Positions 1 to 6,272 of a stretch of DNA of 9,280 nt are shown here, piece by piece. Position numbers and translations under genes: made by a program. How positions within the stretch are numbered: the first letter of the stretch is position 1; each line of letters opens with the position of its first letter. Where the stretch lies: contig JAKAMV010000333.1 in assembly GCA_021812735.1 (NCBI GenBank), forward strand, positions 1 to 9,280, read 5' to 3'. This DNA comes from Chloroflexota bacterium (GTDB lineage: Bacteria > Chloroflexota > Limnocylindria > Limnocylindrales > CSP1-4). Below the pieces are notes generated by a model. The model was given only the letters and a program-made list of their open reading frames with translations, was not told the origin of the DNA and made no database searches.

Positions 1-989
1 GGACGGTCCTCGTCGCTCGCCGGGCGGCTCGGGCCGCCGAGCTCGAGCGGGGCCGCGGCGACCCCGAACGCCTGCCGGGGGTCGCCTTTCCCGCCCGCCT
101 GACGATCACCGCCGATCCGGGCGCGGTGGCCTCGGCCGACCTCGTCGTGGTGGCGATCCCCTCGGCCTTTCTGCGCGAGGGGCTCGCCGGGGTAGCGCCC
201 TTCGTGGCGCCCGGGGCGGTCGTCCTCTCGGTGGTCAAGGGGATCGAGCGCGGGACGCTGCTCCGGATGAGCGAGGTGATCGCCGCGGTGGGCGCCATCC
301 CGAGCGCGCACGTCGCGGCGCTGTCCGGCCCGAACCTGGCCCCGGAGATCGCCCGCGGGCTGCCCGCGTCCGCCGTGGTGGCTGCCGTCGACGCCGGGCT
401 GGCAGGCCAGGTGCGGGAGCGCGTCGGGACGCGCTTCTTCCGCCTCTACACGAACGAGGACATCGTGGGGGTGGAGCTCGCCGGCGCACTCAAGAACGTG
501 ATCGCGATCGCGGCCGGTGCGGCCGATGCCATCGGGTTCGGCGACAACGGCAAGGCCGCGCTCATCACCCGCGGTCTCGCGGAGATCACGCGCCTCGGCG
601 TCGCGGCCGGCGGCAGCCCGCTGACGTTCTCCGGCCTGGCCGGCCTGGGGGACCTCGTCGCGACCTGTCAGTCCCGCCTGTCGCGGAACCATCGCCTGGG
701 CGAGGAGCTCGCGCGGGGGCACCGGCCGGCCGTGGTGGGCTCGGCCGTCGGCGGGGTCGCCGAGGGGGCCTTCACGGTCGAGGCGGCGATCGCCCTCGCC
801 GACAGCCTCGACATCGACGTCCCCATCGCCCGCGAGGTCCACCGCGCCCTCTTCGAGGGGAAGCCCGTGCGGCGCTGCCTGGCGGACCTGTTGGCGCGGG
901 AGTCGCGCGACGAGCTCGCCGACGGCGGCGCGTGGCGCAGGGCGCTGGCGGCCGACGGGATGGACGCGAGCCGGGGCGGCGTCTCCTGA
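1..989 (+). CDS. gpsA: NAD(P)H-dependent glycerol-3-phosphate dehydrogenase, 5'-truncated by window edge
   Basis: GpsA reduces dihydroxyacetone phosphate to sn-glycerol 3-phosphate in the cytoplasm, supplying the backbone for phospholipids. The reading frame is open from position 3 (codons at 3, 6, 9) and gives 328 residues. By comparison with the E. coli protein about 30 N-terminal residues, including the GxGxxG nucleotide-binding loop, lie off the left edge. Visible family blocks in order are the end of the Rossmann domain (ADLVVVAIPS), VVKGIE, SGPNLAPEIARGLP, then ELAGALKNVIAIAAG with the conserved catalytic lysine at about 492-494, GFGDNGKAALITRGLAE, and SGLAGLGDLVATC followed by SRNHRLGEEL. 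The methionine codon at 126 is internal, because coding sequence of the right kind continues upstream of it. The stop is at 987-989. It is a host housekeeping gene and lies just before the tRNA used as the integration target. Family assignment is secure. Confidence 0.96.
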   Translation, partial: TVLVARRAARAAELERGRGDPERLPGVAFPARLTITADPGAVASADLVVVAIPSAFLREGLAGVAPFVAPGAVVLSVVKGIERGTLLRMSEVIAAVGAIPSAHVAALSGPNLAPEIARGLPASAVVAAVDAGLAGQVRERVGTRFFRLYTNEDIVGVELAGALKNVIAIAAGAADAIGFGDNGKAALITRGLAEITRLGVAAGGSPLTFSGLAGLGDLVATCQSRLSRNHRLGEELARGHRPAVVGSAVGGVAEGAFTVEAAIALADSLDIDVPIAREVHRALFEGKPVRRCLADLLARESRDELADGGAWRRALAADGMDASRGGVS

Positions 990-1004
990 TAGAATCCCGG
1001 CTGT

Positions 1005-1081
<77 letters not shown>

Positions 1082-1140
1082 TTCGTTGAACACGGACGCG
1101 GGCCTGCGGGCCGCCCGGGCTGGCCGCCACCCGCCGGATG

Positions 1141-1163
1141 TGACCCAAGTTTTGACCCAAGTT
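1141..1163. repeat. tandem direct repeat TGACCCAAGTT, possible integrase arm-type sites
   Basis: The 11-mer TGACCCAAGTT occurs at 1141-1151 and again at 1153-1163, a 12-base period, between the tRNA and the integrase stop at 1165. The 83 bases from 1082 to 1164 contain no gene and no convincing rho-independent terminator, only short GC palindromes. Short direct repeats beside the attachment core are typical of arm-type integrase or Xis binding sites in tyrosine-recombinase systems. That role is inferred from position only. Confidence 0.5.
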
Positions 1164-1164
1164 C

Positions 1165-2298
1165 TCATCGCGCCCGCCTTCGGAGGGCCGCATCGGTGAT
1201 GTCCGCAGCCCGGCGGGTGATCTTCGGGGTCAGGTGGCTGTAGACGTCCGCGGTCGTGCTGTAATCCGCGTGCCCGAGGATCTTGGAGACGTTCGCCAGC
1301 TCCTCGCCCTCGGCGAGAAGGGTGGTCGCGAAGCTGTGGCGCAGGCTGTGGAACGTCACCTTCGGAAGGCCGGCGGCGGCGAGGACGCCCTGGAGGGAAC
1401 GGTAGGCCGTCCAGCCCTGGATCGGCCGCCCGCCCCGCCCGGTGAAGATCCAGCGATCCTCGGTCCATTCCGCGCCGGCCGCCATGTTCGCTTCGATCGC
1501 CCGGGCACGGTGCGTTCGGAGCGATGCCACGGCGAGCGCCGGCAGGTGGATCGTCCGTCGGCTGCGGGCCTTGGGCGGGATCCGCCGCTCGGTCCCGCGC
1601 TCGAGCTGAGCCCGGATGGCGACGGTGCCTGCGCCGAGGTCGAGATCGCTGTACCAGAGGCCGCAGACCTCCGACTCGCGCATCCCGGTCGCGAGCGTCA
1701 CGAGGATGAGGCACTCGTGCGGCGACTCGGCGAGCGCGTCGAGCAGACGGGCCGTATCGATCACGGTCAGGATGCGGATCTCCGTGTCGCCCGCCGGCGG
1801 AGGATCGATGAGGTCGCACACGTTGCGGCCGATGCGGCCCGCCTTCACCGCTCGCCCGAGGGCGATCCGCAGGACCGCGTAGACGTAGCGGATCGTCGTC
1901 GGGCCGAGCTTGCCGGCCGCCCGGTGGGCATCGAGCATCCGGGCCACGTGGGCCGGCGAGAGCCGCGCCAGGCGCTGATCGCCGATCGCGGGGCGGATGT
2001 AGAGCCGGGCGACGTCGGCGTACGAGCCGCGAGTCGAACGGGCGAGGTTCGCGCAGTGGACGCGGAGCCACTCGTCGAGCCACTCGTCGACGGTCATCCG
2101 GCCATCGGGCGGGCGGATGCCGGCCTCGAGGTCCCCGGTGCGACTCGCGAGTGCCTTCTCGACGGCCTCGCGGGTCGGGCCGTAAACGCTGTGGTGCCCC
2201 AGCCCGGCGACGAACACGCGGCCCTCCCAGCGGCCATCGGCCCGGAGCCGGAAGTTGCCGGTGCGGTTCGCGCGGCGGGGCGCCATGGGGTCCATCAT
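1165..2298 (-). CDS. int: tyrosine recombinase / integrase
   Basis: Site-specific tyrosine recombinase of 377 residues, a normal length for a phage integrase. The order is an N-terminal arm-binding-like region (NFRLRADGRWEGRVFVAG, about 15-32), a SAM-like core-binding domain (about 66-160, with TVDEWLDEWLRVH), and the catalytic domain (about 175-375). The catalytic set is complete: Arg207 in GMRESE, a likely beta-hairpin Lys243, His317 and Arg320 in FHSLRH, His343 in LGH, and nucleophile Tyr353 in DVYSHL. The ATG at 2298 is chosen because it forms an ATGA overlap with the excisionase-like gene and precedes the conserved N-terminus; an open frame extends further upstream but its residues look non-coding. 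It is the last gene of the minus-strand run and converges on the tRNA, its presumed target. It has no promoter gap of its own, so expression probably depends on upstream transcription. Confidence 0.95.
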   Translation of the reverse strand: MMDPMAPRRANRTGNFRLRADGRWEGRVFVAGLGHHSVYGPTREAVEKALASRTGDLEAGIRPPDGRMTVDEWLDEWLRVHCANLARSTRGSYADVARLYIRPAIGDQRLARLSPAHVARMLDAHRAAGKLGPTTIRYVYAVLRIALGRAVKAGRIGRNVCDLIDPPPAGDTEIRILTVIDTARLLDALAESPHECLILVTLATGMRESEVCGLWYSDLDLGAGTVAIRAQLERGTERRIPPKARSRRTIHLPALAVASLRTHRARAIEANMAAGAEWTEDRWIFTGRGGRPIQGWTAYRSLQGVLAAAGLPKVTFHSLRHSFATTLLAEGEELANVSKILGHADYSTTADVYSHLTPKITRRAADITDAALRRRAR

Positions 2299-2486
2299 CC
2301 CACCCGCCGCGCCGGCTGCGTGTTGCGGGCGATCCACTCCTCGAGGGCATGGCGCGGGATCCGGACGACCCGGCCCACGCGGACGACCGGCAGGCGGCCG
2401 TCCTGGCACCAGAGGTAGACCGTCCGCTCGGGGATCCCGAGCAGTTCGGCCGCCTGGGCCACGCGCAGGAGGAGCGGCTCGCTCAT
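2295..2486 (-). CDS. xis: excisionase-like HTH DNA-binding protein
   Basis: A 63-residue protein that is almost entirely one MerR/Xis-type winged helix-turn-helix. LLRVAQAAELLGIPERTVYLW (about 5-26) forms the HTH, followed by the wing QDGRLPVVRVGRVVRIP and the closing helix HALEEWI. Proteins of this size and family next to a tyrosine integrase usually act as recombination directionality factors that bend DNA at the attachment site and promote excision. Some members are transcription regulators, so the excisionase role is inferred from position. The ATG at 2486 overlaps the stop of the preceding gene (ATGA), and its own stop overlaps the integrase start (ATGA), so xis and int should be translated together. 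Confidence 0.82.
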   Translation of the reverse strand: MSEPLLLRVAQAAELLGIPERTVYLWCQDGRLPVVRVGRVVRIPRHALEEWIARNTQPARRVG

Positions 2487-2764
2487 CCCAGCCCCGTCGC
2501 CCGTGCGCTGGCCGAGCCGAGCTCGCTGGACCACCACGCGGGAGGGGCGTTGGTGGCGACGCTCGTGTAGGGCCACGAGCCCGAGCCGTGCTTCACGAGG
2601 CTCGTGCCGTTGGAGAGCGGCGGGTACGGGTCGACGGGCACCGACCCGCCCTCCGCGTAGCGCGCCATCGGGAACTCCCGCCGGCCGTGCGAGACGATCC
2701 AGGCGACCGTGGCCGCGGCCATGAGGGCGGAGGCGAGGACAGCGGCGAGGGCGAGGGCCTTCAC
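2483..2764 (-). CDS. small single-pass membrane protein, function unknown
   Basis: A 93-residue protein not recognised as a known family. An alanine-rich hydrophobic stretch at about residues 2-24 (ALALAAVLASALMAAATVAWIV) looks like a transmembrane helix or uncleaved signal, followed by about 65 mostly polar residues including PYPPLSNGTS and APPAWWSS. The GTG start at 2764 gives a GTGA overlap with the upstream gene, the prevailing pattern here. An ATG at 2824 is a real alternative: it follows an AGGAGG sequence and would add 20 residues rich in arginine, giving a positively charged N-terminus ahead of the helix at the cost of a 64-base overlap. A lysis accessory (holin or spanin-like) role is possible, since a cell-wall enzyme is encoded upstream, but nothing specific shows it. 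Confidence 0.7.
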   Translation of the reverse strand: MKALALAAVLASALMAAATVAWIVSHGRREFPMARYAEGGSVPVDPYPPLSNGTSLVKHGSGSWPYTSVATNAPPAWWSSELGSASARATGLG

Positions 2765-3102
2765 GGCTCGTCTGCCCAATGCGGCCCGACGTGCCCGGCC
2801 CGGTTCGTGCAGTACGTCTTCCATCCATCCTCCTCGCGGGCCACCATGCAGGCGAGCGTCCGGCCCCACGCCTTCTTGCCGCGGTGGATGCAGCCGCCGC
2901 GAGGGCCGGGAGCGTCAAGGTGGCGGTCGCAGTAGTACCGGCCGCAGCCCGGCTCATCATCGAAGGGACCGTGGGGGGCGTCCCCACAGATGCAGCCGAG
3001 CCCCCGGTCGATCTCCGCGTTGCATCCTCGCCGGTCGCAGGTTGCCTCGACCATGTACCCAGCCGGCCGGCCGTCATCGAGGAAGTAGAAGCCGTAGCCC
3101 AT
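2761..3102 (-). CDS. cysteine-rich, probably zinc-binding small protein
   Basis: A 113-residue protein with nine cysteines and several histidines in spaced groups that suggest metal binding: Cys22 and Cys27 (TCDRRGC), Cys37 and Cys39 (GCIC), Cys53, Cys58 and His61 (CGRYYCDRH), Cys71/His73, Cys85, then a C-terminal CTNRAGHVGPH motif (Cys98, His104, His108). The last motif resembles tails seen on many uncharacterised phage proteins of high-GC hosts. No enzyme signature is visible. The ATG at 3102 shares one base with the preceding stop (TGATG) and has a purine-rich GGAGGGGGAG just upstream on the coding strand. Function unknown; a DNA-, RNA- or protein-binding zinc finger is the safest reading. 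Confidence 0.78.
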   Translation of the reverse strand: MGYGFYFLDDGRPAGYMVEATCDRRGCNAEIDRGLGCICGDAPHGPFDDEPGCGRYYCDRHLDAPGPRGGCIHRGKKAWGRTLACMVAREEDGWKTYCTNRAGHVGPHWADEP

Positions 3103-3377
3103 CACTCCCCCTCCGGCAGCAGCCGGTCCACGAGGGCGCGGGCGAGTCGGTCCGCGCCCATGGTCCGCCACAGCCGGTCCGTGTCGGCCACTGAGTCGAT
3201 GTCCAACAAGCCTTCCGCCACCGCTTCCCCCAGCGCCTCGCGGAAGGCCGGGTCGGAGAGGATGGCGTCGGCGCCCTCCTCGCTCCACTTCAGGACTTCC
3301 ATCGCATCCGGCCCCGACTCGACATACGGGATGACGAGGTTCACCAGCGCCACCGCGAGGGCGTCATGCAGGCTCAC
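3102..3377 (-). CDS. hypothetical protein, 91 residues, acidic and helical
   Basis: Unrecognised small protein. It is acidic, probably all-helical and lacks cysteine, a signal peptide or a membrane segment. The segments ALAVALVNLVIPYVE, EEGADAILSDPAFREALGEAVAEGLL and ADRLARALVDRLLPEGE look amphipathic. The start is GTG at 3377, preceded by GGAGGTGACGAC on the coding strand and overlapping the upstream stop as GTGA. Small acidic proteins in accessory stretches of phage genomes are sometimes host-takeover or anti-defence factors, but nothing here identifies such a role. Confidence 0.72.
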   Translation of the reverse strand: MSLHDALAVALVNLVIPYVESGPDAMEVLKWSEEGADAILSDPAFREALGEAVAEGLLDIDSVADTDRLWRTMGADRLARALVDRLLPEGE

Positions 3378-3384
3378 GTCGTCA
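3374..3384. repeat. junction motif TCACGTCGTCA, copy 3
   Basis: Differs by one base from copies 1 and 2. It again straddles a stop/start overlap (GTGA). The similarity continues one codon further into the upstream gene, giving the shared protein ending VTT. Confidence 0.5.
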
Positions 3385-3652
3385 CCTCCAGCCGGGCGAG
3401 GGCGGCGTCGAGGTCGATCTGCGCGCCGATGGCGCCAGTCCCGAAAGGACGCAGACGAACCTCCCGCGCCGCCTCGGCCACCGCCCGCAGCGCGTCCAGT
3501 TCGTCCAGCAGGGCGAGGATGCGGTCGTAGTCGGCAGCCTCGTCGGCGAACTCGTGCGGCGGGTCATCCCATGCGGGCGCGAGGGTATCGTCGGACAGGT
3601 CCCACTCGCGGGCTGCTTGTGCGAGGGCGCGCAGGCGGTCGGTGTCAGTCAC
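3374..3652 (-). CDS. hypothetical phage-type protein, 92 residues
   Basis: Unrecognised, acidic and predicted helical, with no cysteine, signal or membrane segment. The middle part (about 41-64, DYDRILALLDELDALRAVAEAAREV) has heptad-like leucine spacing that could form a short coiled coil, and the end is LDAALARLEVTT. The style, with an alanine-rich helix finishing in LDAALARLE, is common among uncharacterised phage proteins. The GTG start at 3652 is preferred because it makes a GTGA overlap with the upstream gene; an ATG seven codons earlier (3673) is an alternative. Its last codons and stop (GTGACGACGTGA, read across the junction) nearly repeat those of the fibre gene. Confidence 0.7.
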   Translation of the reverse strand: MTDTDRLRALAQAAREWDLSDDTLAPAWDDPPHEFADEAADYDRILALLDELDALRAVAEAAREVRLRPFGTGAIGAQIDLDAALARLEVTT

Positions 3653-4035
3653 GGCCTCGCTCCCCGGTTCCACGGGGCGCTCGGGTGCAGTTCCTCGGCG
3701 TCCTGCTCATCCCCTCCTTCGACGACAGCGAGGACGGCGCTGAGGCGCAGGTGCCAGTCCTCGTGGTCACCGGCATCCGTGTAGCAGCGTTCCTTGTCCA
3801 TCTCCCGCACCTCCGCCGCGATGCTGGCGCGCTCCCGCTCACGGCCTCGTCGGAACGCATCGGCGCGCGCCACGTCCAGCCGCCCCACCTCCGCCCGGGC
3901 GGCGTCGACCAAGACGCGCATCTTCTCGATGTCACAGGGCCAGTAGCCCCCCGAGCACTCCGAGCAGTACGGCCCCTCCTCCCCGGACTCGATGCGGACG
4001 TGTCGTTCGCGGATGGCGGCCTCTTCGGGGGTCAT
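3649..4035 (-). CDS. hypothetical protein with N-terminal CxxC motif
   Basis: A 128-residue unrecognised protein. The N-terminal part has [16 protein letters not shown] followed by a probable metal site, PYCSECSGGYWPC (Cys24, Cys27, Cys34). A long charged helix follows (about 36-85, VLVDAARAEVGRL then FRRGRERERASIAAEVREM). The C-terminal part has HEDWHLRLSAVLAVVEGGDE. It may be a small zinc-ribbon protein with a helical or coiled-coil extension. The ATG at 4035 overlaps the stop of the fibre gene as ATGA, so it could be translated along with that gene and might serve the fibre as a partner or chaperone. That is only a positional guess. Confidence 0.74.
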   Translation of the reverse strand: MTPEEAAIRERHVRIESGEEGPYCSECSGGYWPCDIEKMRVLVDAARAEVGRLDVARADAFRRGRERERASIAAEVREMDKERCYTDAGDHEDWHLRLSAVLAVVEGGDEQDAEELHPSAPWNRGARP

Positions 4036-4042
4036 GTCGTCA
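4032..4042. repeat. junction motif TCATGTCGTCA, copy 2 (fibre gene end / next start)
   Basis: Identical to the 11-mer at 5318-5328. It covers the last codons and stop of the fibre gene and the start of the following gene. Confidence 0.6.
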
Positions 4043-5321
4043 CGTCCGGGCAGTCGGTGATGCTCGCCAGCGCGCCGGAGGTCAGCGGCTGGACGTTACC
4101 GCGGACGGTCAGCCCGTCGATGTGGGCGAGGCGGATGAGGGGGCCGTCGGCCGGGTCCGTCGCGACGTTGTCCTCGATGGTGATGTCGCGGAACCGCCAC
4201 GGGATCCCGTCCGGACCGACGCCGGTGACGGCCACGATCCCCTTCATGGTCCCGGTGATCCGGTTCCGGCTGATCTCGATGTCCCTGATCCCTGCCCCTC
4301 CGCCGTTGGCCGCGAAGAAGTAGTCCTCGGCGCCGTAGGGCAGATGGAAGTCGCGGGATGCGCCCTGGTAGAGCGACGTGTTGTCCACGAACCGCACGCC
4401 GTCGGCGCCGCCGGCGGCCTCGTACGGCTCGATGTCGAAGACCATGCCGCCGTTGTGGTCGTACGTGTTGTACTCGATCAGGACATTGCGCCCCGACAGG
4501 ATGGCGATCCCGCAGCGCCCCGTGTAGATGACATCGCTGTCGTGCATCCAGACCCCATCGGTCCAGAAATCGGTGTTGGCCCCGTCGCCCCACGTGTCGC
4601 GGACGGAGCACCCGGCGATCTCGATGCACGTCCCGAGGACGATGCGGAAGCCGTGGGCGCCCTCCTTACCCCTCGTGTAGATGCCCGGGGTCGGGCAGCC
4701 GCCGACGAGGTGGAGATTGTAGATGGCGAGGTCCCAGGCGCCGAACGCCTGCACGAGCGACTGTGCCTCCAGCCAGCCCGGGTTGCCCATCCGCAGGATC
4801 GAGTCGTTGCCCGCGATGATCGTGTGCTGGCGGTGGTTGAGGTCGAGCGCCGAGCCGAGGCGGTAGATGCCCCCGGTCGGGAACTCGATCACGCTGCCGT
4901 TGGGCACCGTCCTGATCCAGGCGTTGAGCGCGTCCGTCACGTCCGTCTGCCCGGTCGGGTCGATGGACGAGGGGACTCGCACCGTCTGCGTCGTGACCGG
5001 CGCCGGGAACGGCCGGGTGGCCGGAGGCGGCGGCGGAGGCGGAGGCGGCTCGGGGACCGGCTCCAGCGCCGTCACCCGCGCCTCCAGCGCGGTCAGGCGG
5101 TCGGCGAGGGTCGGGTCGACCGGACCAGCCGGACCCTGCGACCCGGTAGCGCCAGCCGGGCCGGTCGGCCCTGGGGCACCCGTGTATCCCCTCGGTCCAG
5201 CGGGGCCTGCCGGGCCGGGGATGCCCTGCGGGCCAGCCGGGCCTGCCGGGCAGGTGTGGCCCCCGGCGGAGGTCGTCTGCCGCCCGAAGAGGGAGTGAGT
5301 GTGGGCGGGGATCGTGGTCAT
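4032..5321 (-). CDS. fibre protein: collagen-like stalk, coiled coil, polyproline and beta-helix
   Basis: A 429-residue modular protein. Residues 27-68 are 14 uninterrupted Gly-X-Y triplets rich in GPA and GPQ. Residues 71-88 ([17 protein letters not shown]) look like a heptad trimerisation helix. Residues 90-100 are a proline run. From about 116 to the end is a parallel beta-helix of the pectate-lyase/pectinesterase-like kind, with [22 protein letters not shown] near the start and repeated turns such as [23 protein letters not shown] and [14 protein letters not shown]. Collagen-like triplets plus beta-helix domains are common in phage tail fibres and spikes that bind or cleave surface polysaccharide. 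No catalytic residues can be assigned confidently. No signal peptide is seen, which favours a virion protein over a secreted enzyme. This is the only gene in the run with a real gap before it (16 bases) and a good ribosome site (GAGAGGA), suggesting separately tuned translation. Confidence 0.88.
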   Translation of the reverse strand: MTTIPAHTHSLFGRQTTSAGGHTCPAGPAGPQGIPGPAGPAGPRGYTGAPGPTGPAGATGSQGPAGPVDPTLADRLTALEARVTALEPVPEPPPPPPPPPATRPFPAPVTTQTVRVPSSIDPTGQTDVTDALNAWIRTVPNGSVIEFPTGGIYRLGSALDLNHRQHTIIAGNDSILRMGNPGWLEAQSLVQAFGAWDLAIYNLHLVGGCPTPGIYTRGKEGAHGFRIVLGTCIEIAGCSVRDTWGDGANTDFWTDGVWMHDSDVIYTGRCGIAILSGRNVLIEYNTYDHNGGMVFDIEPYEAAGGADGVRFVDNTSLYQGASRDFHLPYGAEDYFFAANGGGAGIRDIEISRNRITGTMKGIVAVTGVGPDGIPWRFRDITIEDNVATDPADGPLIRLAHIDGLTVRGNVQPLTSGALASITDCPDVTT

Positions 5322-5328
5322 GTCGTCA
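5318..5328. repeat. junction motif TCATGTCGTCA, copy 1 (fibre gene start)
   Basis: An 11-mer spanning the fibre gene's start codon (TGACGACATGA on the coding strand). The identical 11-mer occurs at the fibre gene's end, and a one-base variant at 3374-3384. Confidence 0.6.
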
Positions 5329-5329
5329 G

Positions 5330-5336
5330 TCCTCTC
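5330..5336 (-). promoter_or_regulatory. ribosome binding site of the fibre gene
   Basis: GAGAGGA on the minus strand lies eight bases before the ATG at 5321, inside the only intergenic gap of the minus-strand run (5322-5337). All other gene starts overlap the preceding stop codon. The site supports 5321 as the start and implies initiation independent of the upstream gene. Confidence 0.65.
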
Positions 5337-5337
5337 G

Positions 5338-5838
5338 CTAGTACCACCGGTGGACCCTCCAGAACGACCAGGCGCCGCACGCCGAGCCGTAGCGGCCGCT
5401 GATGTAGCGGAGGCCCCAGCGGACCTGCGTCATCGGGTTCGTCCGCCAGTCCGCCCCGGCGCTCGCCATGCGGCTTCCGGGGTACGCCTGCGGGATCCCG
5501 AAGCTCGCCTCCGGCCTCCCGGCCGCGACGCGCCACCCGCTCTCGTGGTGCCAGAGGGCGTCGAGACAGAGCCACTGCCGCGTCCCGAGCCGGCGCCACG
5601 CCCAGTCCCTGGCGGCCTGTGTCGCCGGGGTGCGCAGGTACGTGCGGCCGAACCCGCTCGGGGCATGGACCGTCCGGGGCGTCGCCTTCGGGGCCGGCGA
5701 GGGGTCGCCCCAGTCCACCGGGTCGACGTCGTTCGTCGGCGGTGTGGCGGCCGGCTCCGCGGCTCCGGGCAACGGCGCCGCGAGGACGCCGACGAGCAGC
5801 CAGCCGAGGATGGCGAGGATGATGGTCAGGCGGGTCAT
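5338..5838 (-). CDS. secreted lytic transglycosylase-like cell-wall enzyme
   Basis: A 166-residue protein with an N-terminal hydrophobic segment (about 4-22, LTIILAILGWLLVGVLAA) acting as signal peptide or anchor, a proline-rich linker (about 30-58), and a C-terminal lysozyme-like domain of the SLT/transglycosylase kind. Key elements are LDALWHHESGWRV with probable catalytic Glu99, the SFGIPQAYPGSRM block, DWRTNPMTQVRWGLRYISGRYGSACGAWSFW, and a terminal WY. This matches the small transglycosylase domains often found in phages and secreted proteins of high-GC Gram-positive bacteria. It would cleave peptidoglycan glycan strands outside the membrane, for lysis or DNA entry. The ATG at 5838 overlaps the nuclease stop (ATGA), with AGGAGG about 13 bases upstream, which is rather far. 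A host-like secreted protein carried as cargo is the main alternative to a lysin. Confidence 0.85.
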   Translation of the reverse strand: MTRLTIILAILGWLLVGVLAAPLPGAAEPAATPPTNDVDPVDWGDPSPAPKATPRTVHAPSGFGRTYLRTPATQAARDWAWRRLGTRQWLCLDALWHHESGWRVAAGRPEASFGIPQAYPGSRMASAGADWRTNPMTQVRWGLRYISGRYGSACGAWSFWRVHRWY

Positions 5839-6272
5839 GTCGTGGTCAGTGCCTCCTGGATCGCCGGGAGGTCGGACGGGCGCCAGGTGCGCACGTCAGC
5901 CCCGGCTGCGCGGAGGAAGTCGTGGACCTCCTCCTGGGCGGGGGACAGGCGCCCCCGCTCGGTCTTGAGCTCGATGAACAGAACCTGTCGCCGATGCGGG
6001 TGAGCGAGGATGAGGTCGGGGAAGCCCGCGCCGAGCGAACCCTCGACCGGGGTCCGCCAGCCGTGGGCGGTCCGGGCGGGGCGGAAGTGCACAAAGCTCC
6101 AGCCGGTCAGCGCCGCGAGGTCGTACACCTGGCGCGCGAACTGGGCCTCGGTCAGGGCCGGCATGGACGGAGCGGCGGGCGCTCTCACGGCCGGGCCTCG
6201 TGGGCGCGCGCGTGAGGGTGTCCGGTTTGCGGCCTCGGCCGGGTGCCGGGAACCGCCGGAAAGGGGGCTCAT
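5835..6272 (-). CDS. VRR-NUC domain nuclease
   Basis: A PD-(D/E)XK superfamily nuclease of the VRR-NUC family. From the conserved start region LTEAQFARQVYDLAALTGW (about 39-57), the domain runs through GSLGAGFPDLILAHP (Asp86), LFIELKTERG (Glu101 and Lys103) and LSPAQEEVHDFLRAAGADV (Gln113), which together supply the family's metal-binding and catalytic residues. Stand-alone VRR-NUC proteins are frequent in phage replication modules and may resolve branched DNA or process replication intermediates; the exact substrate here is unknown. The ATG at 6272 is chosen because it makes an ATGA overlap with the helicase loader. The resulting first 36 residues are low-complexity, so the ATG at 6164 (109 residues, starting directly at the domain) is a serious alternative. 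Confidence 0.88.
   Translation of the reverse strand: MSPLSGGSRHPAEAANRTPSRARPRGPAVRAPAAPSMPALTEAQFARQVYDLAALTGWSFVHFRPARTAHGWRTPVEGSLGAGFPDLILAHPHRRQVLFIELKTERGRLSPAQEEVHDFLRAAGADVRTWRPSDLPAIQEALTTT

Noticed and set aside
1098..1135. GC-rich palindromes after the tRNA as a rho-independent terminator
   Set aside because: Stems are only four or so base pairs around GGCC and GCCCGGGC and no T-run follows on either strand.
2066..2089. Tandem GAGCCACTCGTC repeat
   Set aside because: Two copies only, explained by the DEWLDEWL sequence in the integrase core-binding domain.
1234..2418. Long plus-strand open frame (394 codons) opposite the integrase
   Set aside because: It is antisense to a clear tyrosine recombinase, has low-complexity Arg/Ala/Pro/Glu composition and no recognisable domain; long shadows are expected at this GC content.
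2779..4323. Plus-strand open frame of 514 codons
   Set aside because: It crosses five well-supported minus-strand genes and has no coherent domain; an antisense shadow.
5022..5054. GGC/GGA-rich tract on the plus strand as a possible microsatellite or regulatory repeat
   Set aside because: It simply encodes the proline run of the fibre protein on the other strand.
5118..5243. Short GC-rich near-repeats suggesting a CRISPR-like or tandem DNA array
   Set aside because: The nine-base periodicity follows from Gly-X-Y triplets; there are no spacers or conserved repeat units.
4122..5402. Long plus-strand open frame (426 codons) opposite the fibre gene
   Set aside because: It mirrors the collagen and beta-helix coding sequence; its Arg/Asp/Val/Ala-rich translation has no domain features.
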